Source: Mesotaenium endlicherianum (taxonomy: Eukaryota > Streptophyta > Zygnematophyceae > Zygnematales > Mesotaeniaceae). Taken from it: DNA of 64,000 nt. The notes beneath the pieces are model-generated. The model searched no databases. It saw nothing but the letters and a program-made list of their open reading frames with translations, and had not been told where the DNA came from. The position numbers were made by a program, and so were the translations under genes. How positions within the stretch are numbered: the first letter of the stretch is position 1; each line of letters starts with the position of its first letter. The stretch lies in the NCBI GenBank assembly GCA_009602735.1, contig WELA01009878.1, positions 88,902 to 152,901 on the forward strand, given 5' to 3'. Below are positions 32,830-44,757 of this stretch, in pieces.

Positions 32830-33609
32830 GTTTATAAAGTGCATTTTTGAGTTTCATGAAAGTATGTTTTGATTGTGGAGTAGTGTAGAATGCATATTTG
32901 TGGTCATTTTGATATAAAGTTCATCAAATTTGGTCAAGTATTGAGAGAGTTATGGATTTCCGAAGTTTAATTAGTTTTGAGGTCGGTTGACGACTGTCCT
33001 TAATTTGCGGTGAGCGCGACCGTCGGATTGACCGACAGCGTCGAGCGATCTGGCCCGTTAGAATGAACTCGAACCTTCACGTAAGTTCGGCTGATGCGGA
33101 GTGCCGACTAGGTCGATTTACCTAGAAGTTTAGCACGTCTAAGATAGAATATTCTAATAATGTCGATGCATGTATGTGGACGTCAATTCGGCCCGACACG
33201 TCAGATTAGACTGATCTGGCTTACTCACGAATATTCTGGAAGGGACAATTTGACGAACNAATTTGACGAACACTTAGGATAATCCGTAGCTTCCTCCTAG
33301 AGAGGAGCATTTAGGCAGAAAATTATAAATAGGCATAACTTCTTTGTTTCTTATCAGTTTTCACTTCTGTAAATTTCTACGGGTTTTTAATGACAAGGCC
33401 TTTCATCCTACATCATNTCATACTACATCATATGTGAGCAGTATCTTGCTACTCAAAATGTTGAGTAATTTTCCTAAGCTTTCTTAGTGATATGCCGCTG
33501 CACTCTTTAGTATGATTGCAACTAGTTCTTTTCCTCGTAAGTTACTACGCTTCCACTAGGGCACTNTCGTAAGTTACTACACTTCCAATAGGGCACTCTG
33601 TCCCTTTCA
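32817..33609 (+). repeat. C1 3' LTR
   Basis: Starts TGTAAGGTCATAGG right after a polypurine tract (TTGAGGAGGGGGATGA, 32801-32816) and ends CCCTTTCA, the same termini as the D LTRs. The interior is different from D. About 793 bp including three single-N duplications (33259, 33417, 33566), so the true length is shorter. Confidence 0.75.
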
Positions 33610-33639
33610 TTCTTCATCCGTGAAAGGGTAAGTAATGTA

Positions 33640-35165
33640 CACATCAGCGAGTGAAATCAAAAAAGCATGCTTGAATCGGGTGTTCCACCTTAGCCTTCAG
33701 CTTATCCAGAGAAAACTAAATGTCTTACGTATCCTCGTCCTGGCTTGTCGTAGCTGCGCGATCTCATTCTTGTCCAGAGTGATCCAAAAGGTCTGAGGAA
33801 GCTTTCCAACATTCCTAGGAACCAGACGGTTGTGATTCACTCGCTCGGCAGCCGTTGCAACCATAGCCTTCCCAGGCATCAGCTTCTCGCTTTTGCAGAC
33901 GGCTTTCACGGTGACATCTGCATCATAATAATCATTGGGCGCATTTAATTTTTGCAAATTGAGCTTTCAACTCAGCTATCTCAGCACTCATAGCATCTTA
34001 CTTCTGGTTACCTTTTCGGCTACCAGAGCTATCTTTTCCTTTCTTTTTACCCTTGTCTGCCTCTTTCGTAGCAGCATTAGCCCATGGTGGCTTTAAATTG
34101 GTTTCTTAGACCAGCACTCATCTTCTGAGTGACCCTTCTTGCTGCAATGTGCGCATACCTGCGCTTTGCTAGCAGATAGTTGCTTAGCATCCGGGTTGGG
34201 ACAATCTCTCTTCTTATGTCCTGATTTCCCACAATTCCAATAACCTTCTGCTGTCTCAGCAGTGTTGGCGTGCTTAGCAAACCTATTGAAAGACCCGCTC
34301 TCCTTCTTAAATTGAAAATTAGAGCTGTTGGCCTTAGGAGGAGAGGATTCCTCCTTTTTCTCAGGAGCCATAAGCGTCCTGGAAGCCTCCTTGTACCAAA
34401 CTTTACCTTCCTCGACATTGCGTGCTATTTCAGCAACTTCGTCGATGTCCCAGTCGATTCCTCGTCCTTCAGATAAGTGTGGCCTGACTTCACAATCTGT
34501 TTCCTTGCCCAAGCATAACAAAAATTTGTCAGCCATTATCTTGGGCTCAAAGATTCCTGCTTTTTTAGCAACATCCACCAATTCAAACTTAACCTCCATA
34601 TCTGTCTTGTTCTTTTGACGGACAAAATGCACATAACGGTGCACCTTAAGACTGCGATTTTCAGGAAAATGCTGCTCGAGTAACTTAAAGAAACGACGCA
34701 GACAGTGTTTAGGATCCAACTGGTTATCGCCAGCTTAACAATGTCCCTTCTACAACTTACCAGGGCTTTCGCCTGACTAGCCTTAGTGGCAGCACTATCG
34801 CCCTGGTGCCCATTAACTGGTGCAACCCTGCACGTTACTCGTTCCTGGGCATTTGCAGTCTTTTCAAGCAAATCTGCACACACTCTTCGCAATTTTGTGA
34901 CAAACCCAACGTCATCATCTCGCCCAGCAGCTCTCTGCCGGCCCTCTGTGAGATGTCGCATAGCCTCTATGAGTTCTTCCGTTAGTGCAACCAAGTCTAC
35001 GCTCTGGACAGATGCGACAGACACTGCTCTTCCTAGCAACAAAGCGGACAAACGGGCTTTCGCAACCTCTTTCTGGATTTTTAAATCCCTTGCCTTCTTT
35101 TGCTCTCCAAATGCCCATTCTTGGGTGAGTTGCTCATCCTTCCGAAATCAGCGATAGAGTAGCGA
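33640..35165 (-). pseudogene. Family E gypsy gag (C-terminal part) and start of pol
   Basis: Minus strand. 34536-35165 and 34093-34719 encode Gag in two frames: a Gln/Lys-rich helical part, then a region ending in two zinc knuckles, YWNCGKSGHKKRDC (first Cys changed to Tyr) and CAHCSKKGHSEDEC (intact). Farther down, 33697-33957 and beyond look like the start of pol (a protease-like segment), but I see no clear catalytic motif. The gag is interrupted at 35165 by A2 and resumes at 41900. Several frameshifts are present. Confidence 0.65.
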
Positions 35166-35667
35166 TGTAGTGATTTGAGTTATTATATATTAGTTTGCAT
35201 ATATTTTAATGTTTTCAAATATATTTGGAGTAGTAGTGTGTGGAGTCAAGTGTGAATAGGTACTCTAGTAACTTGGTTCATGTCCTTTGAACCTTCCAAG
35301 GCATTTTCGAAGTTAGAGGAAAGACCTAGAAGAACTCCATTGGCAAAAGTCAAATGTGCCATTTTTAGGTCAAAAGGACATGTGTACATTATTCTAGAAA
35401 GAGGTGGCAAGTTTTGGGATGTGTTGGGTGCCAACACATCAACATACACCTTCCTAGAAATTACTTATGTAGCAAGTATATAAACAAGAGCTAGAACATA
35501 GAAAGACATTCCAGAATCACTCTTGTACTTGCCAAAATCCAGAAATATATTAACTTTCAAGAAGCCATCTCTCTTTCAAGAAGCTACCACTTGTGTTCAA
35601 AGATCCTTGTCTTGAATAGATAAAGTATTCTGTTTTACTAAGTACTTTATCTATCTGTTTCACTACA
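35166..35667 (+). repeat. A2 5' LTR
   Basis: 502 bp, about 99% identical to the 3' LTR by eye (roughly seven or eight differences). Confidence 0.95.
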
Positions 35668-35668
35668 G

Positions 35669-35680
35669 TGGTATCGGAGC
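35669..35680 (+). other. A2 primer-binding site
   Basis: TGGTATCGGAGC, one base after the LTR. Confidence 0.88.
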
Positions 35681-35704
35681 TAGGCACTTTGGTAGCACAA
35701 GAAG

Positions 35705-36985
35705 ATGGCCGATCCTCAAGACCAACAGCAAGCTTTCGAAGGAAGCCCTTCCTCTCCAAGACACCCTCCTCCAGCGCCGATGGGAGAGCCCACTCAAGAA
35801 AATCTGCAACAACAAGAAGCACCACAAGGAGGAGCACACCCTCCTCCAGCGTCGATGGGAGAGCCTACTCAAGGAAATCTGCAACAACAAGAAGCACCAC
35901 AAGGAGGAGCACCGTCAAATCCCGTGGCAGCCGCTATAGCAAAGTTGACCCCACCACAAGGAGTTCCCGCAAATGAGTGGGCAGCCTTCCTAATGACCGT
36001 CCACAACCAAGTGGGCTTGGCCACCTATGAAGCAACCGTGCAAGCGTCAAGAGAAGCTATGGCTGCCATGGTTGCCCCTATTGCGAGCAATGCTCAAAAT
36101 CCAGCCCCGGCTCAAGCGCCTCCACAAGAGCCAACGAGAGCAAGGAAACTCATCAAGCCCGGCAAACCCGACACTTTCAACCCCGGGAAAGGTGCCAACC
36201 TGAATTTATGGCTCTACCAAGTGGAGACGTACCTCGCGTTCCTTGAAGTACCCGAGGAGGACTACGTTCCCTTTGCCGTTACCTTACTTAGAGGAGCAGC
36301 AACATCATGGTGGCGTAACTATCAAGCGGCTATATATCAAGCTATGGCGCACCCCATGCTCGGCCAAGAGCCCCCACCATCATATGCAAGATGGGCAGAT
36401 TTTCGTGAGGCCCTCAAGAAGCAATTCATGCCCATCAATGCGGAGAAGATTGCCCGAGGAAAGCTCCACCATCTCAAGCAAACGACGTCCGTTCAAGAGT
36501 ATACATCCAGATTTCACGCCCTCACTCTTGAGATCCCCAACATGTCTCTCGAGGAGAAGATTGACCGTTACATCTTTGGCCTCAAACCCAAGGTGGCAAA
36601 GGAAGTGGAGTTACGCGACTTGACGGACTTCTCAAAGATCATTGAAGTGGCCCAAAAGGTGGATACCTTGGATTTCAAGCACTCCGTGCCTTCATCTTCA
36701 CGGGTACCGACGACGCGGGTGTACGCAGCCCCTTCCACATCCGAATCTGGACCCACACCCATGGAAATCGGAGTTATTAAAAGGGACCCCGCGGCTGCCC
36801 GGAAGAGTGGAAGACCCTCCAATGACACTTATGATGCAAGAAACCAGCAAGGAGTGAAAGCAAGACTCTCCCCGGCTGAAAAAGAAGCTCTCATGACGGC
36901 TGGACTATGCTTCTATTGCAAGGAAAAGGGCCATCGTGCACTTTCATGCCCCAAAAAGTTGTCAAAAAACGGACAGCGCCGGTAG
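35705..36985 (+). CDS. gag: A2 Gag polyprotein
   Basis: 426 codons, start ATG 25 bases after the PBS. Product apparently identical to A1 Gag: two 25-residue Pro/Gln-rich repeats (DNA 35764-35913), a capsid region and a C-terminal CCHC knuckle (Cys402, Cys405, His410, Cys415). It ends inside the frameshift hairpin. As the only intact gene of A2, it could still supply particles to other copies. Confidence 0.92.
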   Translation: MADPQDQQQAFEGSPSSPRHPPPAPMGEPTQENLQQQEAPQGGAHPPPASMGEPTQGNLQQQEAPQGGAPSNPVAAAIAKLTPPQGVPANEWAAFLMTVHNQVGLATYEATVQASREAMAAMVAPIASNAQNPAPAQAPPQEPTRARKLIKPGKPDTFNPGKGANLNLWLYQVETYLAFLEVPEEDYVPFAVTLLRGAATSWWRNYQAAIYQAMAHPMLGQEPPPSYARWADFREALKKQFMPINAEKIARGKLHHLKQTTSVQEYTSRFHALTLEIPNMSLEEKIDRYIFGLKPKVAKEVELRDLTDFSKIIEVAQKVDTLDFKHSVPSSSRVPTTRVYAAPSTSESGPTPMEIGVIKRDPAAARKSGRPSNDTYDARNQQGVKARLSPAEKEALMTAGLCFYCKEKGHRALSCPKKLSKNGQRR

Positions 36986-39900
36986 GCCAGGAGCCTACCA
37001 CCCCAAGACCCACTTCACGAGAAGGCAACACGCCAAGTGAGGTGGAGACCCCCGTTGAAGACGACGTTCCAGCCCCAATGAGTTTGAGAGGTTACCTTGG
37101 AGGAGAGAAGGTCCACATCTTGGTGGATAGCGGAGCTCAAGGCAACTTCATTGCTGCAGATTTTGCCACCAAGCACGGTATTACTATGCGAACTCTTGAC
37201 CACGACGAGGAGATTATGATGCCCGATGGATTCTCCTATACTACCCCTTCCAAGAAGACGTACCCCTTGGCACTCTCTATCAAGTCCTTCAAGGATAGAG
37301 TAGTGTTCTCCCCCATGCAATTGGGCAAGTACGACGTCATCCTAGGGACGCCTTGGTTGACCAAGCACAACCCCCAAGTTGATTGGAGGACCGGTACTAT
37401 CAAGATCAAGAATGACATCACTTCAAGAATCTGTATTTTGCGCGCAATCCAGAATATCCAGACCCAAGACATCCAGAAGCCGGCACACGAGATACTATTG
37501 TCCGCCCTCCAACTCAAGAGACTTGTGAGGAAGGGACACGAGCTTCTTTTGGCCTTGATCACGCCAAAAGACATCAAGAAAGACATCGAGAGTCAAGAAG
37601 GCAGCCCCGTTCCCAAGGAGATACAAGAAGTCTTTGAGGACTACAAAGAAGTGTTCTCCCCGGAATTGCCCAAGGGCCTACCCCCCAAAAGATTCGTAGA
37701 CCACAAGATAGAGTTGGAGCCCGGAAGCAAGCCCATCTCTCGGCCTACGTTCAAAATGTCATACACGGAGCTAGACGAAGTCAAGAAGCAAATCAAGGAG
37801 CTACTGGAGCATGGCTTCATTCGACCTAGCAAGTCGCCATTTGGAGCCCCGGTGCTATTTGTCAAGAAGAAAGATGGTACCTTGAGGATGTGTGTGGACT
37901 ATCGCGCCCTCAACAAGATCACCATCAAGAATCGATACCCGCTGCCGCGCATGGATGAGCTCATGGACCGGCTGGTTGGAGCCAAGTACTTCACGAAGAT
38001 TGACTTACGGAGCGGCTACCACCAGATTCGCATCGCAGAACCGGACATAGAGAAGACGGCATTCAGGACAAGATATGGACATTTTGAGTTCATGGTCCTG
38101 CCATTTGGACTCACCAACGCGCCAGCAACTTTCATGACTATGATGAACACCATATTTCAGCCCATGTTGGACAGATTTGTGGTGGTATTCATCGATGACA
38201 TCCTTATCTACAGCAAGACCCTTGAAGAGCATGCGAGACACTTGAAAGAAGTCCTTGAAGTATTGAAGCAAAACAAGCTGTTTGCGAAGGAGTCAAAATG
38301 CGAGTTTGCCAAACAAGAAGTGGAGTTCCTAGGTCTCCACGTGACTGCTGATGGCATCAAGATAGACCCCAAGAAGACCACGGTGGTGGAGGAATGGCCA
38401 ACCCCCACGACCAAGAAAGAACTCCAGTCATTCTTGGGATTTGCCAATTGGTACAGAAAATTCATCCAAGGCTTCTCGCACATAGCAGCCCCCCTGACAG
38501 ATCTACTCAAGAAGGACAGGCTATATACATGGACCGAGAAAGAGGAAGAGGCATTTCAAGAGTTAAAGCGAAGATTGACCACATCCCCGGTGCTCACACT
38601 CCCAAGTCCAAACCCAGATTGGCCCTTCCACGTCATCACCGATGCATCTTCCTATGCAATAGGAGCAATCCTGCTTCAAGACCAAGGCAAGGGACTGCAG
38701 CCCATCGCCTACGAGTCAAGGAAGCTAAATCCAGCCGAGCAAAATTATACAACCACGGAGCGAGAGGCATTGGCGATTGTACATGCCTTGAAGGTTTGGC
38801 GCTGCTACGTTGAAGGACGCAAAGTACTGGTCACCACGGACCACGAGGCGTTAAAGCACCTCCAAACGCAGCCGTATCTCTCAAGGAGACAAGCAAGATG
38901 GAGCGGATACTTGCAACAATACAACATCACGATTCAGTACCAGCCCGGCAAGACAAACCCGGCTGACCCCCTCTCAAGACTGCAATTAAATGCAGTGATG
39001 GTATCCCTGAAGACAGATCTGGAAGCTCGATTTTCAGCCGCCTATGAAAGAGACCCTTACTACAAGAACGGAGAAGCAGCCTTGGACCCATGCAAGAAGC
39101 AAGAAGGCAATTATTGGGTGAGGCAAGATACGGGCCAGAGATGTGTTCCTAATGACTTAGACCTCCGGCTCTTGCTTCTACGAGAAGCACACGACAACCC
39201 TCTTGGAGGACACTTTGGAATCCTAAGGACCACGGGCGTTCTAGCTAGGACTTATTGTTGGCCAGGCATGTCTAAGCAAGTCAAGGAGTACTGCAGGAGC
39301 TGTGACACATGCCAAAGAATCAAGCCATCATCGCAAAAGGCGGGAGGACTCCTCCAACCACTACCAATCCCCGAAAGACAATGGACGGACATCTCAATGG
39401 ACCTTATCGTGGACTTGCCCGTGACACCTCGAGGCCATAATGCAATACTCACGGCGGTGGACAGACTTACCAAGATGGCTCATTTTATTCCCACGACGAC
39501 TAAGGCTACAGCACCACAACTTGCAAGACTCATCTTTGACAACATCTTCCGACTCCATGGACTACCATCAAGAATTGTGTCAGATAGAGATCCAAGATTC
39601 ACAAGCCATTTCTGGAAAAATCTCTTCAAGAACTTGGGTACATCGCTGGATATGTCTACTGCCTACCACCCACAATCAGATGGGCAAACCGAGCGTATGA
39701 ATCGTACCCTAAAGACCTCTCTAAAGGCCTACGTGTCTACCCTCGAGCAAGACTGGGACATGTACTTGACCCCCCTCGAGTTTGCCTACAACAACACTAC
39801 GCAGGCCTCTACCCAAGAGTCCCCATTCTTCCTCAACTATGGCTTCCATCCGACCACGCCACTGAGCTTCACGGCTGGCTTTGATGAAGTACCTGCAGCC

Positions 39901-40489
39901 AGATTTTATGGAGACATTAGAAGCAGCCCTTACAGCAGCGAAGAAAGCTCTACAACACGCGCAAGATGCTCAAGCAAGAGTGGCGAACAGATCCAGAAGA
40001 GAAATTACGTACAAAGCGGGTGACAACGTGTTACTATCATCCACTTATATTTCCCTGAACAACAGGCCTGCCGGCAGCAAGTTCTCTCCCAAGTATTTGG
40101 GACCCTTCAAGATTATCCAGCAAGTCAACCCCGTTGCTTTCAAGCTAGAACTTCCCCAGACTATGCACATCGACCCCGTATTCCACGCTTCCCTCTTCAA
40201 GCCATATGTGCAACCCGACAACAAGTTCCCAGGACGTGTGACAACCCCACCAGCCCCAACAATAGTGGATGATCATTTGGAGTACGAAGTGGAAGACATA
40301 GTGGCTATGAGAAATTTCAGGAGACAGCAGCAATACTTAATCAAGTGGAAAGGATATCCAGATTCGGAGAATAGTTGGGTGGCGGCGCACTACCTTGACA
40401 AAGTTCAGAGAAAGTTGAAGCGCTTCCATGCCGCCAACCCCCATCTTGGACCAGCCCCAAGTCCCTCTACTACAAGCCCAAAGACTTAA
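36907..40489 (+). pseudogene. pol: A2 Pol polyprotein, frameshifted in the integrase
   Basis: Same domain order as A1 Pol: DSGA protease, RT with KIDL and FIDD, RNase H, and integrase with the HHCC, D, D and E residues all present. After the integrase core, about nt 39898-39900, two bases present in A1 are missing, so the frame ends at 40023; the integrase C-terminus and chromodomain continue in another frame (39881-40489). Residue 243 is Phe where A1 has Leu. Full-length Pol cannot be made without correcting this, although PR, RT, RH and the IN core are upstream of the break. Confidence 0.9.
36964..36999 (+). promoter_or_regulatory. -1 ribosomal frameshift signal of A2
   Basis: Slippery heptamer A-AAA-AAC at 36964-36970 in the gag frame, a 10-base spacer, then a 7-bp stem (36981-36987 with 36993-36999) and a 5-base loop. 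It is identical to the A1 signal. Confidence 0.8.
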
Positions 40490-41396
40490 GGGAGCAGCCT
40501 GCCACCATCAAGAAGCAGCAGAAGACCCCTTGGAGGCAGCCTGCCACCATCGAGAAGCAGCAGAAGACCCCTTGGAGGCAGCCTGCAAGAACAAGAAAGA
40601 GGAAAAATTGACATTAGACACTCTTCTCTTCTTGCAGTTTCTGGACAGAAAACTAAAACTGCTACTGGTGATAGGTCTCTGCATAATAAATTCTGAAAAT
40701 CTACCTGGCTGTAGTCCATGAGTAGCCGGTCATTTAGAGTCCAAGTTTGCTCAATTCGGAGCACTGGTGAGAGAGATATGATGCTCTAAGTAGAAGGGGG
40801 TCAGGCTGCTGGCATTGTTAGGGCAGAATATGCCTTCTGACATTGTGCCCTCCCCTGAACTTGGAATGCTCTGAAACTCAAGACTCTGGTAGAACATCTT
40901 ACAGCGCCCAGTTTGAGACTTAGTTTGCAGAATTTGGAGAAGTATAGAAGGACTTATGATTTTCAGAAGTTTCTGCACAGATTTGGAGGAGTGCCTACTC
41001 TCTCAGCTCTCAACGACACTCCAGAAATTAGAATGCTCTCAAATTTGGTGACCNTCAACTTTGGTGACCCGGTACAGTTCTTTGACGCGGTCCGTCTGGC
41101 ACTCAAATTTTTAGATTTGGAGCAATTCCGTGGCCGCTATGAATTTTTGAATTTGTGGCAGATTCTGGGCCAACTTGTACACTTTTCTTTATCATTAAGG
41201 AGTAGGCTAGCCAATAAGGTCACACCACCTACGACCTTGCCTAGTCTACCTTACATGTGTAGCACCTGACTTGGCGCCTTTGACTAGTCCTCTTCACATG
41301 TGTGGCATCTGACTTGAAACTGTTGACTAGTTTGCTCCACATGTGTAAGACCTGACTTGACGCGCCGAGACGTCGCTTTTTCTATCGGGGGGGTGA
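40490..41396 (+). other. A2 untranslated region between pol and 3' LTR
   Basis: Contains a 42-bp tandem duplication near 40499-40582 (single in A1), the three-unit repeat at about 41233-41363, and the polypurine tract (CGGGGGGGTGA) directly before 41397. No gene seen. Confidence 0.7.
41233..41363. repeat. Imperfect tandem repeats beside the A2 polypurine tract
   Basis: Complement of the three-unit array described for A1, with ACATGTGT cores. Confidence 0.65.
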
Positions 41397-41899
41397 TGTA
41401 GTGATTTGAGTTATTATATATTAGTTTGCATATATTTTAATGTTTTCAAATATATTTGGAGTAGTATTGTGTGGAGTCAAGTGTGAATAGGTACTCTAGT
41501 AACTTGGTTCATGTCCTTTGAACCTTCCAAGGCATTTTCGAAGTTAGAGGAAAGACCTAGAAGAACTCCATGTGGCAAAAGTCAGATGTGCCATTTTTAG
41601 GTCAAAAGGACATGTGTACATTATTCTAGAAAGAGGTGGCAAGTTTTGGGATGTGTTGGGTGCCAACACATCAACATACACTTTCCTAGAAATTACTTAT
41701 GTAGCAAGTATATAAACAAGAGCTAGAACATAGAAAGACATTCCAGAATCACTCTTGTACTTGCCAAAATCCAGAAATACATTAACTTTCAAGAAGCCAT
41801 CTCTCTTTCAAGAAGCTACCACTTGTGTTCAAAGATCCTTGTCTTGAATAGATAAACTATTCTGTTGTACTAAGTACTTTATCTATCTGTTTCACTACA
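41397..41899 (+). repeat. A2 3' LTR
   Basis: 503 bp, TGTAGTG...CACTACA, following the polypurine tract. Confidence 0.95.
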
Positions 41900-42379
41900 A
41901 GCAAGGCATCCTTGTCCAAGTAGTGAATTAGACTTGTGAATGCAACAGACTGTGTGTATAAGGCATCCTTTTGGATCTTCTCAAAGATATCCGCCCAATA
42001 GATCTCATCAAACTCTTCGAATGTGAGACTATTTTCACCGGTTCGTCCACTAAAATATTTTGTAGACAACCTGAATTAGGATTTTCATCCCTTTCATCAC
42101 CAGCCATTTCTACACGTGACCAAGTTCTACCGACTTCTACCCACGCGTCTTGTTTTCTGCCCAAATCAGGTGCAAAGAGACGTGCGTTAAACGGATTCTC
42201 ACCGTTTGCAGAGATATGGCGAGACTCGTCTTTCGACGGTCGCTCACTCCACGGTTGTCATACCGCTCAGATGTCTCACTTCTTCGTGGACTCTGGCTAG
42301 AATCAGTACCTTCCACAGGCTCCATAGGATGATAGAGTCTTCCACTCCTCAACCGCATGTCCCCTTCCAGGTTGGGCAC
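41900..42379 (-). pseudogene. Family E gag, N-terminal part
   Basis: Minus strand, in pieces by frame: MRLRSGRLYHPMEP near 42358, an APDLGRKQDAWVEVGRTW segment near 42130, and an ENSLTFEEFDEIYWADIF segment near 42030. The last piece runs into the A2 boundary at LDKDALL, and the other side of A2 continues the same protein. The product resembles the N-terminal part of a plant gypsy Gag; no domain can be named with certainty. Confidence 0.55.
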
Positions 42380-43765
42380 CGGCAGCCCTCACAGGCCTCA
42401 ATTCCCACTTTGCTTGGGAATTCTTGTTCACCTGAACCAATCAACTGAAGTTCTCAGAAGTAGGACACAAGCGTCTTACTTCCACACAGGCTTAGTTGTA
42501 GAAATCACGTCTAAGCAGATTAACGTGCAATGCCAGGTTCAGAGAAAATTGCCCACCAGGGCTTTCGCTTAACTTTCACAAAGTCACAGCTTACAAAACT
42601 CTGAAACTTAGCATCTACGCGGGCCTGGTTCGGGCTCTTCGCTCAACACCGCGCCTCAGCAGTTTGCCCTGCTTGGCTGGGCTTGTTTGGTTCTTCTTGT
42701 TAATCTTACTCTTGCTTTCAGCAATTCGACAAGTAAGACTTCTGCGAACTTGGAAACTAACACAGCACTCACAATCTTATGTGCCTTTCGCACGCTTGTG
42801 GTGTTTAGTCCAAATCTGTGCTAGAGTCTTAGCAGATTCTATCCCATAAGTTCTCTACCTTCTACGATTGGGATCCCTTGTTGGAAACTCCTAAGCTCTA
42901 ATTTGTCTATGAAACAGTGAGAGGAAAATTTTCAAGCGTCGGTAGAAGTTGGCTTCTTTGCCCCCCCGTGGCCTTGGGAACTCCTTCTGCTCGTGCGCTC
43001 CCTTCTGCTTCTTTGGCAAAGATGCGAGGGCAAGAATGAGGCAGCTTCGTGCAAGGCTCGTGCCTTTTCTAGGCACCACGCAAGCCATCCTCTCTCGAGG
43101 ATTCTAACGCTTAGTCACAACGCTTAGTCTGCATGCCGTCCTCATGCTGCTGCTTACAAACAGCTTTAGTAATCGTCACTCACGATGCATGCACGCCTCG
43201 TGATTGTCGTGCATGACTGCTTAGCCTTTTGGTTAGCAAATCACGCCTATGTGGCCTGTGGCTGGCAACGCTCGAGGTGAACGCCTAAGTCTTGTCACTT
43301 GAGGGTCCTTGCCGAGGTGGCACACAACCTCTTATAGCATTCCTACTGGGACTTGGCCTAGCTGGCCAATCCGGTCTGCATTGCCTTGCTCGGCATCTGC
43401 TGACCTGAACCATCGCTGGTCCCTAGCACTTAACCTTTCGGTTGACTTATCTGTCAAATTTTCACCCATCGCTGAGTGTTGGTTTTGACTTAGCCGCTGA
43501 CTGAGGTGAAATCAATTTTTTGGTCGGTTAGTCAGCGCTGACTTTCCGTACCTGAGCGGCCGAGACTTGCGTTGCGCGTGCGGCGCCGTCAAACGGATAG
43601 CAGTTGCGACACTAATACGTGATAATATACTGACACATTACACCAAAGATGCGACCCAGGAGGGGCGGGCTTCGCACAGCAACATCTACATTTGCAACCA
43701 TTACCTATTATGGGCGTAGGCTGTTGTAGCTGCATACTAGCAGGTAAGTTGCTAACATCAATATG
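42380..43765. other. Probable family E leader/LTR region and unassigned sequence
   Basis: No gene seen. For a minus-strand family E element this is where the leader, PBS and 5' LTR should be, but no clear PBS (TGGTATC...) or LTR end was recognised. Confidence 0.3.
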
Positions 43766-44757
43766 GGGTAAGAAAGACACTATGGAGCCTTTCTTCAAGT
43801 GGACGGAGGTGGTTCCTCTCATGCCTAAAGAGATTTTGGGATTGGAGAAGCACTTTTCAATCACGAATTTGTGGAGCATGGAGAACCTGCAAAAGTGGTG
43901 ACAGATTAAGGATCCAAGTTCCAAGGAGGGTTTAGCAACTATTGACCAGTTATCAAGCACATCAACATCTCCAGGGATAATCAACAAGCAAATTGTGTGG
44001 CATATAGAATAGTGCAAACTATAAAATTGACAATATGTAACATGATGAGCAAGATTGGAGCTTAGCTCTACCATGGCTGGTTAAAATTATTATTTTGGTA
44101 AACAAGATGCTTTGACGAATTATTTGCCTTAGCAGGTCGTGTTTGGAAGAAGCCGAGTGGTGCCCATCAGCATTAAAATGGTGGTTGAACAAGTGGAGAA
44201 CGTGGACAACCCTGAAGAGCTGTTAGAAGTAATGCTACGTACATTGAGAAGTATTATATGAGGGTATGATGTCAATCGCTTTAAACACCCTGAGAATTGC
44301 ACAAAAGCGACACATAGAGCTACACCAAAACAAGAGATGAGAGCTTGCCGTTGTAGATGACGCAACTCTAAGAAGGAAACTCCGTCCATCGAAAGCGACA
44401 GCCTAAGACTATCATCGACTCTAGCTTTGATGCAATTATCTTGCGAGTCAAGCATAGACTTGAAAACGGCATGCTAAAACAAGCAGGTTCATATGGCAAA
44501 ATCATCAGAGATCATGTGCAAAATTGTTTACTATCCCACTTGTTGAACAATGATTTCATCATGAGGACCGAGCCCAAGGAATTGGTGCTCCCTACGTCTT
44601 GTGCCAGCTGCAAAGAGCTGAACAATCAAGAGGCTAGGTGACATGCGATATGTGCAATGCCAGATGGCATACTTTCTGCATAGACGAGGAGGAAGTACAA
44701 GGAGGAAGACAAGAATGCCCTAGCTGTGACAAAATCCCTAGCAAGAAAGAAGTCAGA
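43766..44757 (+). pseudogene. Degraded integrase with PHD finger (second copy of the lineage)
   Basis: Spread over frames, the plus strand encodes pieces matching 3-1139 in order: MEPFFKWTEVVPLMPKE; VVTD-x-GSKFQGGF (catalytic Asp kept) followed by ISRDNQQAN and RIVQTIKL (the catalytic Glu position is now Tyr); AIILRVKHRLEN with IIRDHVQNC; and a C4HC3 finger CASC ... CDMC ... HTFC ... CPSC at about 44600-44735, split by one frameshift near 44640. Stops are frequent. It is old and inactive. Confidence 0.65.

Larger units (their letters stand above)
19863..33609 (+). mobile_element. Ty3/gypsy chromovirus family C, copy C1 (5' truncated, split by D)
   Basis: Plus-strand order: gag remnant, protease, RT, RNase H, [D insertion 22683-31332], integrase, chromodomain, polypurine tract, 3' LTR (32817-33609). 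No 5' LTR or PBS was found, so the 5' end is lost. The coding sequence on either side of D is continuous once D and one TTCAA copy are removed. It carries several nonsense changes. Confidence 0.85.
35166..41899 (+). mobile_element. Ty3/gypsy chromovirus family A, copy A2
   Basis: 6,734 bp with LTRs of 502 and 503 bp (TGTAGTG...CACTACA), inserted into the gag of family E. The flanking pentamers are AGCGA (35161-35165) and AGCAA (41900-41904), a target duplication with one later change. gag is intact; pol has a 2-bp deletion near 39900. A single-N artefact is at 41054. It is in opposite orientation to A1, forming an inverted pair about 25.6 kb apart. Confidence 0.95.

Noticed and set aside
34755-42570. 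A 14-bp match (GCGAAAGCCCTGGT, read on the minus strand) shared by the E gag and the E leader region
   Set aside because: In 64 kb several 14-bp matches are expected by chance, and the contexts differ.
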